A stretch of DNA of 64,000 nucleotides from Myxococcales bacterium (GTDB lineage: Bacteria; Myxococcota; Myxococcia; Myxococcales; Myxococcaceae), in the NCBI GenBank assembly GCA_030681895.1, contig JAUXRI010000229.1, positions 1 through 64,000 on the forward strand, read 5' to 3'. Both the position numbers and the translations under genes were made by a program. The notes below the pieces were generated by a model. It was not told where the DNA came from and did not search any database. It saw only the letters and a program-made list of their open reading frames with translations. Every line of letters begins with the position of its first letter. Positions within the stretch are counted from its first letter, which is position 1. Positions 33,988-42,285 of the stretch are shown in pieces.

Positions 33988-34791
33988 ATGACGACCTCGA
34001 CTCAGCCGAACGCCAAGCCTGATCAGGTAGCGCTCATCACGGGAGGCAGCCGTGGCGTCGGCCGCGCGCTCTCTCTTCGGCTCGCGAAGCAGGGCTTCCA
34101 CATCGTCTCGACGTACCGCCGCGACGTCGAGGCGGCGAAGTCGCTCACCGCCGATGTGGAGAAGCTCGGCCGCCGCTGCGTCACCGTCATCGCCGATCAG
34201 CTCGAGCCCGAGTCGCTCACCCCCGTCTTCGAGCGCATCGCCGCCGAGTTCGGCCACCTCGACGTCTTCGTCGCCAACGCCGCCTCGACGAAGTTCTCGC
34301 CGCTGATGGACGTGAAGGCACACCAGATGGACAAGACGTTCAACGTCACCGTGAAGTCGTTCCTGCTCGCGACGCAGCAGGCAGTGCCGCTGATGAAGGG
34401 CCGCAACGCGCGCATCGTCGCCGTCTCAGGCATGGACTCCCGCATTCCCCTGCCCTTCCACGGGCTGCTCGGCGCGATGAAGGGCGCGATGGAGATTCTG
34501 GTGAAGTACCTCTCGGCCGAGCTGGCCGGAGACTCCATTCGCGTGAACGCGGTGAACCCCGGCTACATCGACACCGACTCGTCGCGCTTCTACGTCGGCG
34601 AGCAGTGGCAGAAGCTCGAGGAGCAGATGAAGACGCAGGTGCCGTCCGGGTACATCGCGAGCGCCGACGACATCGCCGCGACCATCGAGTGGCTGTGCTT
34701 GAACGATTCCCGCTACGTCAACGGCACGACGCTCAACGTCGATGGCGGGCTCGAAGTGAACTACCAGATGTACCTGTCCTCGAAGCTGTGA
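33988..34791 (+). CDS. SDR-family oxidoreductase, FabL-like, without catalytic Tyr
   Basis: A 267-residue Rossmann protein. The cofactor motif is TGGSRGVGRAL (residues ~19-29); VANAAS near residue 96 fits the FabL-like enoyl-ACP reductase branch; VAVSGMDS near residue 150 is the active-site Ser region. The usual SDR Y-x3-K reads L-x3-K, and the Y-x6-K of FabL-type enzymes reads H-x6-K (HGLLGAMK, ~160-167). The catalytic Tyr is therefore absent in both registers. It is coupled to a plsC gene by a GTGA overlap, which suggests a role in fatty acid or phospholipid metabolism, either with an altered mechanism or as a non-catalytic partner. ATG at 33988 is preferred over 33979. Confidence 0.88.
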   Translation: MTTSTQPNAKPDQVALITGGSRGVGRALSLRLAKQGFHIVSTYRRDVEAAKSLTADVEKLGRRCVTVIADQLEPESLTPVFERIAAEFGHLDVFVANAASTKFSPLMDVKAHQMDKTFNVTVKSFLLATQQAVPLMKGRNARIVAVSGMDSRIPLPFHGLLGAMKGAMEILVKYLSAELAGDSIRVNAVNPGYIDTDSSRFYVGEQWQKLEEQMKTQVPSGYIASADDIAATIEWLCLNDSRYVNGTTLNVDGGLEVNYQMYLSSKL

Positions 34792-35528
34792 GGCGGCTGA
34801 CCACCCTCTGGTTCTGGGCGGTGGTCGCGACCACCCTTCCCGTCGGCTACGTGCTGGCGGTCGTGCTGCTCGTGCTGACGTGGCCGTTCGATCGCCACGT
34901 GAGGCTGGTGCACCGGTGGGTGTCGTTCTGGTGCTCCAGGTACCTGCGCGCGTGTTGGCCGCTGTGGCGCTTCACCGTCACGGGCCGCGAACACCTGCCG
35001 AGCGGGCCGTGCGTGCTGGTCGCCAACCACCAGTCGATGGCCGACATTCTCGCGCTGATGGGCCTGGGCCATGACTTCAAGTTCGTCGCGAAGGCCTCGC
35101 TGTTCACGATTCCCTTCTTCGGGTGGATCATGCGGCGCATGCACTACGTCGCGATCGAGCGCGGCAAGCTGCCCTCGACGCAGGAGATGATGGTGCGCTG
35201 CGAGGCGTTGCTGCGCGCTGGAGAGTCGGTGCTCATCTTCCCCGAGGGCACGTACGCCTCGGGCCCTCAGCGGCTGCGCTTCAAGCGTGGCGCCTTCAAG
35301 CTCGCGCAGCTGTGTCAGGTGCCCATCGTGCCGGTGGTGGTGAAGGGCACGTCGGAGCTCGTCTTCGAAGACGGCCCGCACTTCGCGGTGAAGAGCCACG
35401 TCACGGTGACGGTGATGCCGCCGATGGCGCCGCCGGGGCCCGATGCCGACGATGGCGCGTTCGCGCACGCGATGGAGCAGCACTACGCCGAGTGGCTGGG
35501 CCAGCCCTTCCCGCCCCTGCACCCTTGA
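34788..35528 (+). CDS. 1-acyl-sn-glycerol-3-phosphate acyltransferase (PlsC-like)
   Basis: A 246-residue membrane-bound acyltransferase. The catalytic motif NHQSMAD (NHxxxxD, residues ~81-87) is followed by FKFVAKASLFTIPFFGW, the substrate motif FPEGT near residue 149, and IVPVVVKG near residue 183. One strong N-terminal hydrophobic segment (~6-32) anchors it to the inner membrane. It should acylate lysophosphatidate in phospholipid synthesis. GTG at 34788 overlaps the SDR stop by four bases (GTGA), implying coupled translation. Confidence 0.92.
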   Translation: MRRLTTLWFWAVVATTLPVGYVLAVVLLVLTWPFDRHVRLVHRWVSFWCSRYLRACWPLWRFTVTGREHLPSGPCVLVANHQSMADILALMGLGHDFKFVAKASLFTIPFFGWIMRRMHYVAIERGKLPSTQEMMVRCEALLRAGESVLIFPEGTYASGPQRLRFKRGAFKLAQLCQVPIVPVVVKGTSELVFEDGPHFAVKSHVTVTVMPPMAPPGPDADDGAFAHAMEQHYAEWLGQPFPPLHP

Positions 35529-35705
35529 GTGCACACGCGCGGGCTCGCCCCCACACATTGACCGACCTCAGAGCACGTCGGCCCTGTGATCCCCACGCAG
35601 CCCTTTGATTCTCTTCCGCTTCCCCCCGCCGCGCCGTTGGCGTCTCGTTTGCCTTTGCGACTGGGGTTGGTGTGCCCGGCTCCTGACGTGCGGAGGACGA
35701 TGCTG

Positions 35706-37283
35706 ATGCTCAGACGACTCGTGTGGTGCCTGGTTCCTGTGCTCGGGTGCACCGGCATCATCAGCGATGGGCCTGGAAGCATCTCGATGGAAGAGGCCGA
35801 GGCGGTGGGCGTCTCGGGCTTGCGCCGGCTGACTCGCGTGGAGCTCGAAGCGACGCTGACCGACCTGGTCGGCGAAACGCAGCCGCTCGCCCGCACCCTG
35901 CTCCCGCCCGACCCGACCGATCCGTTCGACAACGACTACCGGCTGCAGCTGGCGTCGACGACGCTGGTCGACTCGCTCGAGGAGCTCGCGAAGCAGACCG
36001 CGGAGCGAACCGTCGCGGACCCGGTTCGCCGCGCGCAGGTGTTGCCGTGCATGCCGACCGGCGCGAACGACGCGACGTGCTTCAGGCTGTTCGTACGCAC
36101 CTTCGGCCGCAAGGCGCTGCGCAGGCCGATGGTGGACGACGAGGTCGAGCGCTTCATGCCGCTGCACGCGCTGGGCGTCGAAAAGAACGCGTTCGACACT
36201 GGCGTGACGCTCGCGCTGCGCGCGTTCCTGCAGCACCCCGAGTTCATCTATCGCGTCGAGCTCGGCACCCCGACGGGCCAGACCGGCGTTCAAGGCCTCA
36301 ACGGCTATCACCGCGCGACACGGCTCTCGTATCTGCTGGTGGGCTCGACGCCTCCAGACTGGCTGCTCGACAGCGCGGCCGCAGGAGACCTCTCGAGCCG
36401 TGACGGCGTGCGCACCGCAGCGCAGCGGCTGCTCGACGACCCCCGCTCGAGGAACCAGGTCGAACGTTTTCACGCGCTGTGGCTTGGCTACCACCGGCTC
36501 CCGCACGCGGCGCAGCTGACCGCGGCCATGCAGGCCGAGAGTGACGCGCTCGTCGACCGCGTGGTGTTCGACCGCAGCGCCGACTACTTCACGCTCTTCA
36601 CGGCGAGCGACACCTTCATCGACGGCACGCTCGCGACCCACTACGGCCTCACCGCGAACGGCACGGCGACCGCGTGGACGGCGTACGGCAACGCCCCTCG
36701 CAAGGGCCTCTTGAGCCACGGCTCGGTGCTCTCACAGGGTGTGAAGTTCGCCGACTCCTCGCCGACCCAGCGCGGCATCTTCATTCGCAATCGGCTCTTC
36801 TGTCAGGAGATCCCCCCGCCTCCGCCCGGCGTGAACGTCGACGAGCAGCCGACCTCGACGTCGCCGTGCAAGAAGAACCGGTACTCGGCGCACGCGTCCG
36901 TTGGTGGCTGTAAGGGATGTCACGACTCCATCGACCCGATCGGGTTCGGGCTCGAGCGGTACGATCGTCAGGGCCGTTACCGCACGACGGATGATGGGCT
37001 CCCGCAGTGCACGATCGATGGCGAAGGTGACGTCGGCGGGACGAAGTTCAACGGACCGACGGGCCTGGCTGACGCGCTCATCGCCTCAGGCCAGTTCGAG
37101 GAGTGCATCACGACTCAGGTCTTCCGCTACGCCGCGGGCCGTCGAGAAGAGTCGCGCGACCGGGCGTTCATTCGACGCGTCTCGAAGCAGTTCATCGCGA
37201 GTGATCGCAAGTTCCTCGACTTGATGGTCGAGCTGGTGAGCGACGACGCGTTCGCCTTCCGCCGTGACGAAGAGGCGCTCTGA
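35706..37283 (+). CDS. DUF1592/DUF1588/DUF1585 lipoprotein with CxxCH motif
   Basis: A 525-residue exported protein. The second of two close ATGs (35706) has a GGAGG nine bases upstream and is preferred over 35700. The lipobox VLGC ends at Cys15. Domains follow the usual order: DUF1587/1595-like N-terminus (LRRLTRVELEATLTDLVG), DUF1592 (~190-330, FLQHPEFIYRVEL, RATRLSYLLVGSTPPDWLLD), DUF1588 (~330-430, RGIFIRNRLFCQEIPPPPP and GGCKGCHDSIDPIGFGLE; CKGCH at 402-406 could bind heme c), then DUF1585. The family occurs beside DUF1552 genes in Myxococcota and Planctomycetes, exactly as here. Function is unknown; a redox role is inferred from CxxCH. Confidence 0.92.
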   Translation: MLRRLVWCLVPVLGCTGIISDGPGSISMEEAEAVGVSGLRRLTRVELEATLTDLVGETQPLARTLLPPDPTDPFDNDYRLQLASTTLVDSLEELAKQTAERTVADPVRRAQVLPCMPTGANDATCFRLFVRTFGRKALRRPMVDDEVERFMPLHALGVEKNAFDTGVTLALRAFLQHPEFIYRVELGTPTGQTGVQGLNGYHRATRLSYLLVGSTPPDWLLDSAAAGDLSSRDGVRTAAQRLLDDPRSRNQVERFHALWLGYHRLPHAAQLTAAMQAESDALVDRVVFDRSADYFTLFTASDTFIDGTLATHYGLTANGTATAWTAYGNAPRKGLLSHGSVLSQGVKFADSSPTQRGIFIRNRLFCQEIPPPPPGVNVDEQPTSTSPCKKNRYSAHASVGGCKGCHDSIDPIGFGLERYDRQGRYRTTDDGLPQCTIDGEGDVGGTKFNGPTGLADALIASGQFEECITTQVFRYAAGRREESRDRAFIRRVSKQFIASDRKFLDLMVELVSDDAFAFRRDEEAL

Positions 37284-37284
37284 C

Positions 37285-38763
37285 ATGAAGACCCGACTCT
37301 CCCGACGCTTCATGCTGCGTGGCCTTGGTGGTGTCTCGGTGGGCCTGCCGCTGCTCGAGATCATGTTGGACACGAAGGCCTTCGCGCAGAACGCCGCGAC
37401 GCCGCCCAAGCGCTACCTGGTCTTCTTCGATGGCCAGTCGCTCGGCGCCGACAACGACACACGCCACAACGATCTGGTGCCCAACACGGTGGGCCGCAAC
37501 TACGACCTGAAGAGCGCGCTGACGCCGCTCGGCGCCTTGAAGGGCGAAGTCAGCGTCGTCTCGGGCCTGAAGATTCCCTGGGCGGCCGAGAACGGTGGCG
37601 TGATTCCCGCTGGCGGGCGCCGTGACGGGTTTCACGTCTCGACCATCTCTCCGCTGCTCGCCGGCGTTCGTTCGTCGGCCAGCACCACCGCGGCGATGGG
37701 CCCCACGTCGGATCAGCTCGTCGCCGGGTTCCTCGCCGGGAGCACCGCGTTCCCCTCGCTCGCGTACCGGGTGCAGGCCGACTGGTACCTCTCGGTGTCG
37801 GCGCCGTACGGCCGCGACTTCATCTCGTACCGCCGCGACAGCTCGAACCGCATCACCGCCATCCCCGGGCAGGTCAGCCCACGACAGGCGTTCAACGCGC
37901 TCTTCAGCAACTTCACGCCGCCGGGCGTCGACGCCGCCACGCGCGCGCAGATCGACTTCGACAAGCGGTCCCGCAAGAGCATTCTCGACATCGTCCGCGG
38001 CGACACCGAGCGGCTCGTGCCGAAGCTGGGCGCGGCCGACAAGATTCGCATGCAGCGGCACCTCGACGCGTTTCGCGATCTCGAGCGCCGCGTCGACGCC
38101 ATCGCGCCTCCCGAGACGACCAGCTGCGTGAAGCCGATGGACCCCGGCGCCGACCCGATGATCGGCTCGCCGCAGGCCAACAACGGCACCGAGAACACCT
38201 ACGCGCAAAACCTCGGCTACTCGAATGAGGAGCAGCGGGCCCTGCTCTTCGTCGACCTCATCCACATGGCGATGGTGTGCGATCTCACGCGCGTCGCGAC
38301 GCTCCAGATGACGATGTTCCAGTCGCACCTCAACATGTTCCCCCTCACCGGCCAGGCGACCGACTGCCACGAGCTCGGCCACGGCGGAGCACCGGGCGGG
38401 ACGATGGCGATGTCACAGGGCATCGCGTGGCACGTGAAGCACTTCGCGCGCCTGGTGCAGAAGTTCAAAGACACGCCCGAGGGCAACGGCACGATGCTCG
38501 ACTCGAGCGCAATGGTGTACGTCTTCGAAGGCGGCCACGGGTACGACCCCGAAGGCGTGAAGCAGAACTCGTCGCACTCGACCGAGAACATGGCGTGCCT
38601 CATCGCGGGTCGCGCCGGTGGCCTCTCACCCGGGCAGCACGTCGTCGCCGCCGGCCGTCACCCCGCGAACGTCGTCATCTCGGCGATGAAAGCGGTGGGG
38701 GCTCCGACCGAGACGCTCGGCGAGGTGAATGGATCGATCGCGCAGCTGTTCTCGACGACCTGA
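37285..38763 (+). CDS. DUF1552 family protein with Tat signal
   Basis: A 492-residue exported protein. The N-terminus SRRFMLRGLGG (residues 6-16) is a twin-arginine signal, cut probably after AFAQ at ~37. The mature part matches DUF1552: KRYLVFFDGQSLG, LGALKGEVSVVSGL, FRDLERRV and the C-terminal GGHGYD near residue 420. It starts two bases after the DUF1592-type stop, so the two are co-translated. Tat export implies folding, perhaps with a metal, before export. The pair probably forms a periplasmic or surface system; substrate unknown. Confidence 0.92.
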   Translation: MKTRLSRRFMLRGLGGVSVGLPLLEIMLDTKAFAQNAATPPKRYLVFFDGQSLGADNDTRHNDLVPNTVGRNYDLKSALTPLGALKGEVSVVSGLKIPWAAENGGVIPAGGRRDGFHVSTISPLLAGVRSSASTTAAMGPTSDQLVAGFLAGSTAFPSLAYRVQADWYLSVSAPYGRDFISYRRDSSNRITAIPGQVSPRQAFNALFSNFTPPGVDAATRAQIDFDKRSRKSILDIVRGDTERLVPKLGAADKIRMQRHLDAFRDLERRVDAIAPPETTSCVKPMDPGADPMIGSPQANNGTENTYAQNLGYSNEEQRALLFVDLIHMAMVCDLTRVATLQMTMFQSHLNMFPLTGQATDCHELGHGGAPGGTMAMSQGIAWHVKHFARLVQKFKDTPEGNGTMLDSSAMVYVFEGGHGYDPEGVKQNSSHSTENMACLIAGRAGGLSPGQHVVAAGRHPANVVISAMKAVGAPTETLGEVNGSIAQLFSTT

Positions 38764-38802
38764 CGTGAATCTTCCTGCGGTCGCTTCGTCTGGAGCGCGC
38801 TC

Positions 38803-39318
38803 ATGCGTGCGTTGCCACTCGTGTTGATCGCCTCGACCACCCTCGCGCAGACGATCTACTCGTGGACCGATGACGACGGCGTCGTGCACTACACCGACAC
38901 GGTCTCGTCGGTGCCGAAGACCGCGAAGCCGAGCGCCCTCATCGACGCGCCCCTTTCGAAGGTGAAGTCGACGGAGTCATCGCTCCTTCGCAGCTTCGAT
39001 CGCGCGCACTGGAGAACCGAGGTGCCAGCGTGCGCGAAGGCGCTGAAGCACGCCGACGAGCGGCGCCAATCACTCCACACGGCCGAGTCGAAGCTCATCG
39101 AGCTGACGCGCGCCTCGGAGCCGTGCCAGCGGTACCTCGACATCTGCTGGAGCCGGAACCTGGCGCGGCCCACCTGGGAGCGTGAATGCCGCCAACGACC
39201 GCCGAGCTGTGACGTGCCGCTGGCCCGACAGAAGGCCGTCGTCGAGCAGCTGCGCGACGAGGTGGAAGGGTTGCCCGAGTGGCTCGAACGAATGGGCGTC
39301 TGGGGGTGTGTGAAGTGA
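38803..39318 (+). CDS. DUF4124-domain exported protein
   Basis: A 171-residue protein with a short signal peptide (MRALPLVLIASTTLAQ) followed at once by a DUF4124 domain (TIYSWTDDDGVVHYTDT, residues 16-32; the W-x-D-x-x-G-x-x-H-Y-x-D core is diagnostic). The C-terminal ~110 residues contain six Cys (VPACAKAL, EPCQRYLDICWS, RECRQRPPSCD, GVWGCVK), likely in disulfide bonds, within a helical domain. Periplasmic; function unknown. Confidence 0.83.
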   Translation: MRALPLVLIASTTLAQTIYSWTDDDGVVHYTDTVSSVPKTAKPSALIDAPLSKVKSTESSLLRSFDRAHWRTEVPACAKALKHADERRQSLHTAESKLIELTRASEPCQRYLDICWSRNLARPTWERECRQRPPSCDVPLARQKAVVEQLRDEVEGLPEWLERMGVWGCVK

Positions 39319-39335
39319 ACGCCTGAGTCGTGAAC

Positions 39336-41066
39336 TCAGGGCGCTTTTGCGACCCGGTACACCGGCAGCACGTTCAACATCGGGTCGGCCGACGGGTGCC
39401 GCGACGAGAAGAACCGAAGGCGCGCCTCGGGGTCCTTCGCGAACGCCTCGTCTTTGAGCTTCGCGTCGAACTCAGCCTTCACTGCGGGGTCCTTGAGCAG
39501 CTCGCGCGCGTACGCCTCAGAGAGGTAGTCCTCGAGGTACTCCTTCTGCTCGAGGTTCGCGTTGAAGAAGCCCCAGGCGAGGAACGAGTCGGGCGACGTC
39601 GGATCGAGCAGGTGCATCGCGAGGAAGAGCTTCGCCTGCGCGGAGGGCACGAAGAGCGAGCCCTTCGGTAGCTCGATCGTGCGCGGCAACCACTCGCCGT
39701 CGCGCGCCGTCACGACGAGGCGCCCTTCGTACGGCACGTTGCGGAACTTCGGCGCGACCAGCCGGTAGGCCTCGACCGCGACACTACGCCGCTCCTCTTT
39801 CAGCGTGGTGAACCTGACGCCATGGAGCGCGAGCTTTTCGGCCACCCACCCGGCGTACGGCACCGGCACCACCCAGCCCGCGGCCGGCGTCTTCACCGTC
39901 AAAGAAGGAACGAGCTCGTCGAGGTACGGCACGGTCCACACCTCGGGTTTCGTCTCGTCGTAACGAACCCAGGGCTGACCGGAGACCTCCGAGGGCTCGC
40001 GCGTGTACGCGTAGCCCTTGAACTCGAGCGGCCGCGACGTCTTCTTCGGCTCCCACAGCATCACCACGTCCGAGCCCGCGCGCTTCGACTCGGCGACGTC
40101 GGCTTCCTTTGCAGCCTTGAGCCAACGGGCGCCGTCCTCCGAGGTCAGCCGCAAGAGCCCCAGGCACACGTCGTACGTGGTGGCGACGCGCGTGCGGTAG
40201 TCCTTCCAGGAGTGCGTCTCGACGAGCAGGCCGTACCGGTTGTTCGCCGTCCAATACGCGTTGCCGAAGCGCGGTGGCGGCCAGCCGTACGCGAAGCCGC
40301 TCGAGGGATCATCGTCCTTCATGAACGACGGGTAGAAGTTCACCGGCAGGTGCCCCTTCGACTCCAGCTCGGCGAAGAGCGAGACCTGCAGGCTGCGGCC
40401 GAGGCTCCTCAGGCCATCGGGGCCGATGTTCGACGGCTCGAAGGTGATGGACACGTCGTGCTGAAACTTCGCGCCGTCGGTGACGTGCAGGTCGGCGAGG
40501 AGCACCGGATCCCACCGATGGAGGAGCTTGAGCATCGCCTGCATCTCGGGCGCGTCGGCCTTCGCGTAGTCGCGGTTCAGGTTCAGGTTCTGTGAGGTGA
40601 CGCGCCAGCCCATCGCCTTCGGCCCGTTCTGGTTGGGCCGCTGGTTGGGCCCGAAGCGCTCGTGGCCATCGACGTTGAAGATCGGCACGAAGACGAGCGT
40701 GACCTTCGCGAGCACGCCGGGCAGCACCTTGCCCTCGAGCACGTCGCGCAAGAGCCAGAAGCCGGCGTCTTTGCCGTCGATCTCTCCAGCGTGAATGCCG
40801 CCCTGGAGGAACAGCACCGGCTTGTTCTTCTTCTGCGCGGTCTCCGGAGTGAGCGTGCCATCGCCGCTCGCGACGAACACGAGCATCGGCCGGCCGAGCG
40901 GCGTGGTGCCGAACGGCTCGCACTTCACCTTGCCGGGGAACGCCCTGGGGAACGCAGCGCACAGCGCCTGCACCTCATCGAGGCGGCCGGTCTCGGTGAA
41001 CCCCGAGCGTTCGGCGACGGTGGTGAGGTTCGGAGCGGCGGCGAGCAGCGCCAGGAGCGGGAGCAT
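39336..41066 (-). CDS. M14-family zinc carboxypeptidase, exported
   Basis: A 576-residue protein with a short N-terminal signal (MLPLLALLAAAP). Peptidase M14 domain ~25-320: zinc ligands His92 and Glu95 in GGIHAGEIDGKD, third ligand His194 in ADLHVTDG, substrate-binding NLNRDY near 163, and the catalytic Glu283 in LLVETHSW. All catalytic residues are in place. The C-terminal ~250 residues form an additional domain (KTPAAGWVVPVPYAGWVAE) seen in large bacterial M14 enzymes. It probably trims peptides in the periplasm or outside the cell, in keeping with a predatory or scavenging lifestyle (inference). Confidence 0.92.
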   Translation of the reverse strand: MLPLLALLAAAPNLTTVAERSGFTETGRLDEVQALCAAFPRAFPGKVKCEPFGTTPLGRPMLVFVASGDGTLTPETAQKKNKPVLFLQGGIHAGEIDGKDAGFWLLRDVLEGKVLPGVLAKVTLVFVPIFNVDGHERFGPNQRPNQNGPKAMGWRVTSQNLNLNRDYAKADAPEMQAMLKLLHRWDPVLLADLHVTDGAKFQHDVSITFEPSNIGPDGLRSLGRSLQVSLFAELESKGHLPVNFYPSFMKDDDPSSGFAYGWPPPRFGNAYWTANNRYGLLVETHSWKDYRTRVATTYDVCLGLLRLTSEDGARWLKAAKEADVAESKRAGSDVVMLWEPKKTSRPLEFKGYAYTREPSEVSGQPWVRYDETKPEVWTVPYLDELVPSLTVKTPAAGWVVPVPYAGWVAEKLALHGVRFTTLKEERRSVAVEAYRLVAPKFRNVPYEGRLVVTARDGEWLPRTIELPKGSLFVPSAQAKLFLAMHLLDPTSPDSFLAWGFFNANLEQKEYLEDYLSEAYARELLKDPAVKAEFDAKLKDEAFAKDPEARLRFFSSRHPSADPMLNVLPVYRVAKAP

Positions 41067-41124
41067 GAGTGCGCACCGAAGCAGAAAGGCCGCTGGCTGT
41101 CAGGGCTGGGCTAGCGTTCACGGC

Positions 41125-42282
41125 ATGCTGCCAGACACGGTGCAGGGGTTGTTCGACTGGCTCGTCGACGGCGCTCCCGGAGGCCCCACGCCGATGGCCG
41201 TCATCGCGCGCATCGGCGCCGACCTGCGCACCGGCGGCGTTCCGGTCGAGCGCATCTCGGCGTTCGTGAGGACGCTGCACCCCTCGTTCGTGGGCCGCGG
41301 GTTCTTCTGGGAGCCGGGCCAGGAGGTGCAGGTGCGTGAGAACCCCTGGTCGGGCCTGCAGACGGAGGAATTCAAGCAGAGCGCGAGCGCGAAGGTGCAG
41401 GCGGAGGCGTGCGAGGTGCGAGTGCGCCTTTTCCGCGAGACGTCGACGTACAGCGGGCTCGACGGGCTGACGCGCGAGGGCTTCACGGACTACCTGATGA
41501 CGCCGCTGAAGTTCATGGGCGGCTCGACGCACTCGATCTCGTTCGCCACGAAGGCGCCAGGCGGGTTCTCTGACGAACAGGCCGGGTGGATTCGCGCGAT
41601 CGTGCGCCCGCTCTCACGCGTGGCCGAGACGTTCGCGTTGATGCGCACCGCGGTGAACCTGCTCAACACCTACGTGGGCCGCGACGCCGGCGATCGAATC
41701 CTCAAGGGCAACATTCAACGCGGTGACACCGAGAGCATTCGCTGCGTCATCTGGTTCTCGGACCTGCGCGGATTCACCTCGATGTCGGGCCAGCACACGC
41801 CGACCGAGATCATCGCGATGCTGAACACCGTCTTCGACTGTCAGGTGCCGCACATCGAGACCAACGGCGGTGAGGTGCTCAAGTTCATGGGCGACGGCAT
41901 GCTGGCCATCTTCCCCATCACCGACACCGTCAAGGCCGCAGCGTCGGGCGCCGCGAAGGCCGCACGAGACGCGTTCTCGTCGTTGGACGCGCTCAACCTC
42001 ACGCGCGCGAAGACGAACCAGCCCGGGCTCCGCTTCGGCGTCGCGCTGCACGTCGGCGACGTGGCCTACGGGAACATCGGTGGCGCGGGCCGGCTCGACT
42101 TCACCGCCATCGGGCCCGCGGTCAACCTCGCCAGCCGCATCGAAGGGCTGACGGGCAAGCTCGAGAAGCGGGTGCTCCTGAGCGCTGCGCTGGCGGCCGC
42201 CTCGGACTTTCCCACGCGCTCGGTCGGCCGCTTCGAGCTGAAGGGCGTCGCGGGCGAGCAGGAAGTGTTCGAGCTGGCCTGA
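41125..42282 (+). CDS. Class III adenylate cyclase with N-terminal sensor region
   Basis: A 385-residue protein. The C-terminal catalytic domain (~205-385) carries the metal-binding Asps in IWFSDLRGFTS and FMGDGML, the adenine-selecting Lys (VLKFMGDG) and Asp (GRLDFTAIG), and the transition-state Asn/Arg (VNLASRIE), so cAMP production is expected. The N-terminal ~200 residues (TLHPSFVGRGFFW, YLMTPLKFMGG) form a GAF-like sensor region found in a group of soluble proteobacterial cyclases. No membrane helix is present. It stands alone, divergent from the M14 gene, and stops 3 bases from the end of the convergent lipoprotein gene. Confidence 0.92.
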   Translation: MLPDTVQGLFDWLVDGAPGGPTPMAVIARIGADLRTGGVPVERISAFVRTLHPSFVGRGFFWEPGQEVQVRENPWSGLQTEEFKQSASAKVQAEACEVRVRLFRETSTYSGLDGLTREGFTDYLMTPLKFMGGSTHSISFATKAPGGFSDEQAGWIRAIVRPLSRVAETFALMRTAVNLLNTYVGRDAGDRILKGNIQRGDTESIRCVIWFSDLRGFTSMSGQHTPTEIIAMLNTVFDCQVPHIETNGGEVLKFMGDGMLAIFPITDTVKAAASGAAKAARDAFSSLDALNLTRAKTNQPGLRFGVALHVGDVAYGNIGGAGRLDFTAIGPAVNLASRIEGLTGKLEKRVLLSAALAAASDFPTRSVGRFELKGVAGEQEVFELA

Positions 42283-42285
42283 CGA

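Noticed and set aside
41125..42282. Nucleotide cyclase as the signal generator of a CBASS- or Pycsar-like defence system.
   Set aside because: It is a class III adenylate cyclase with canonical residues, and no effector gene is adjacent; neighbours are a peptidase and a surface lipoprotein.
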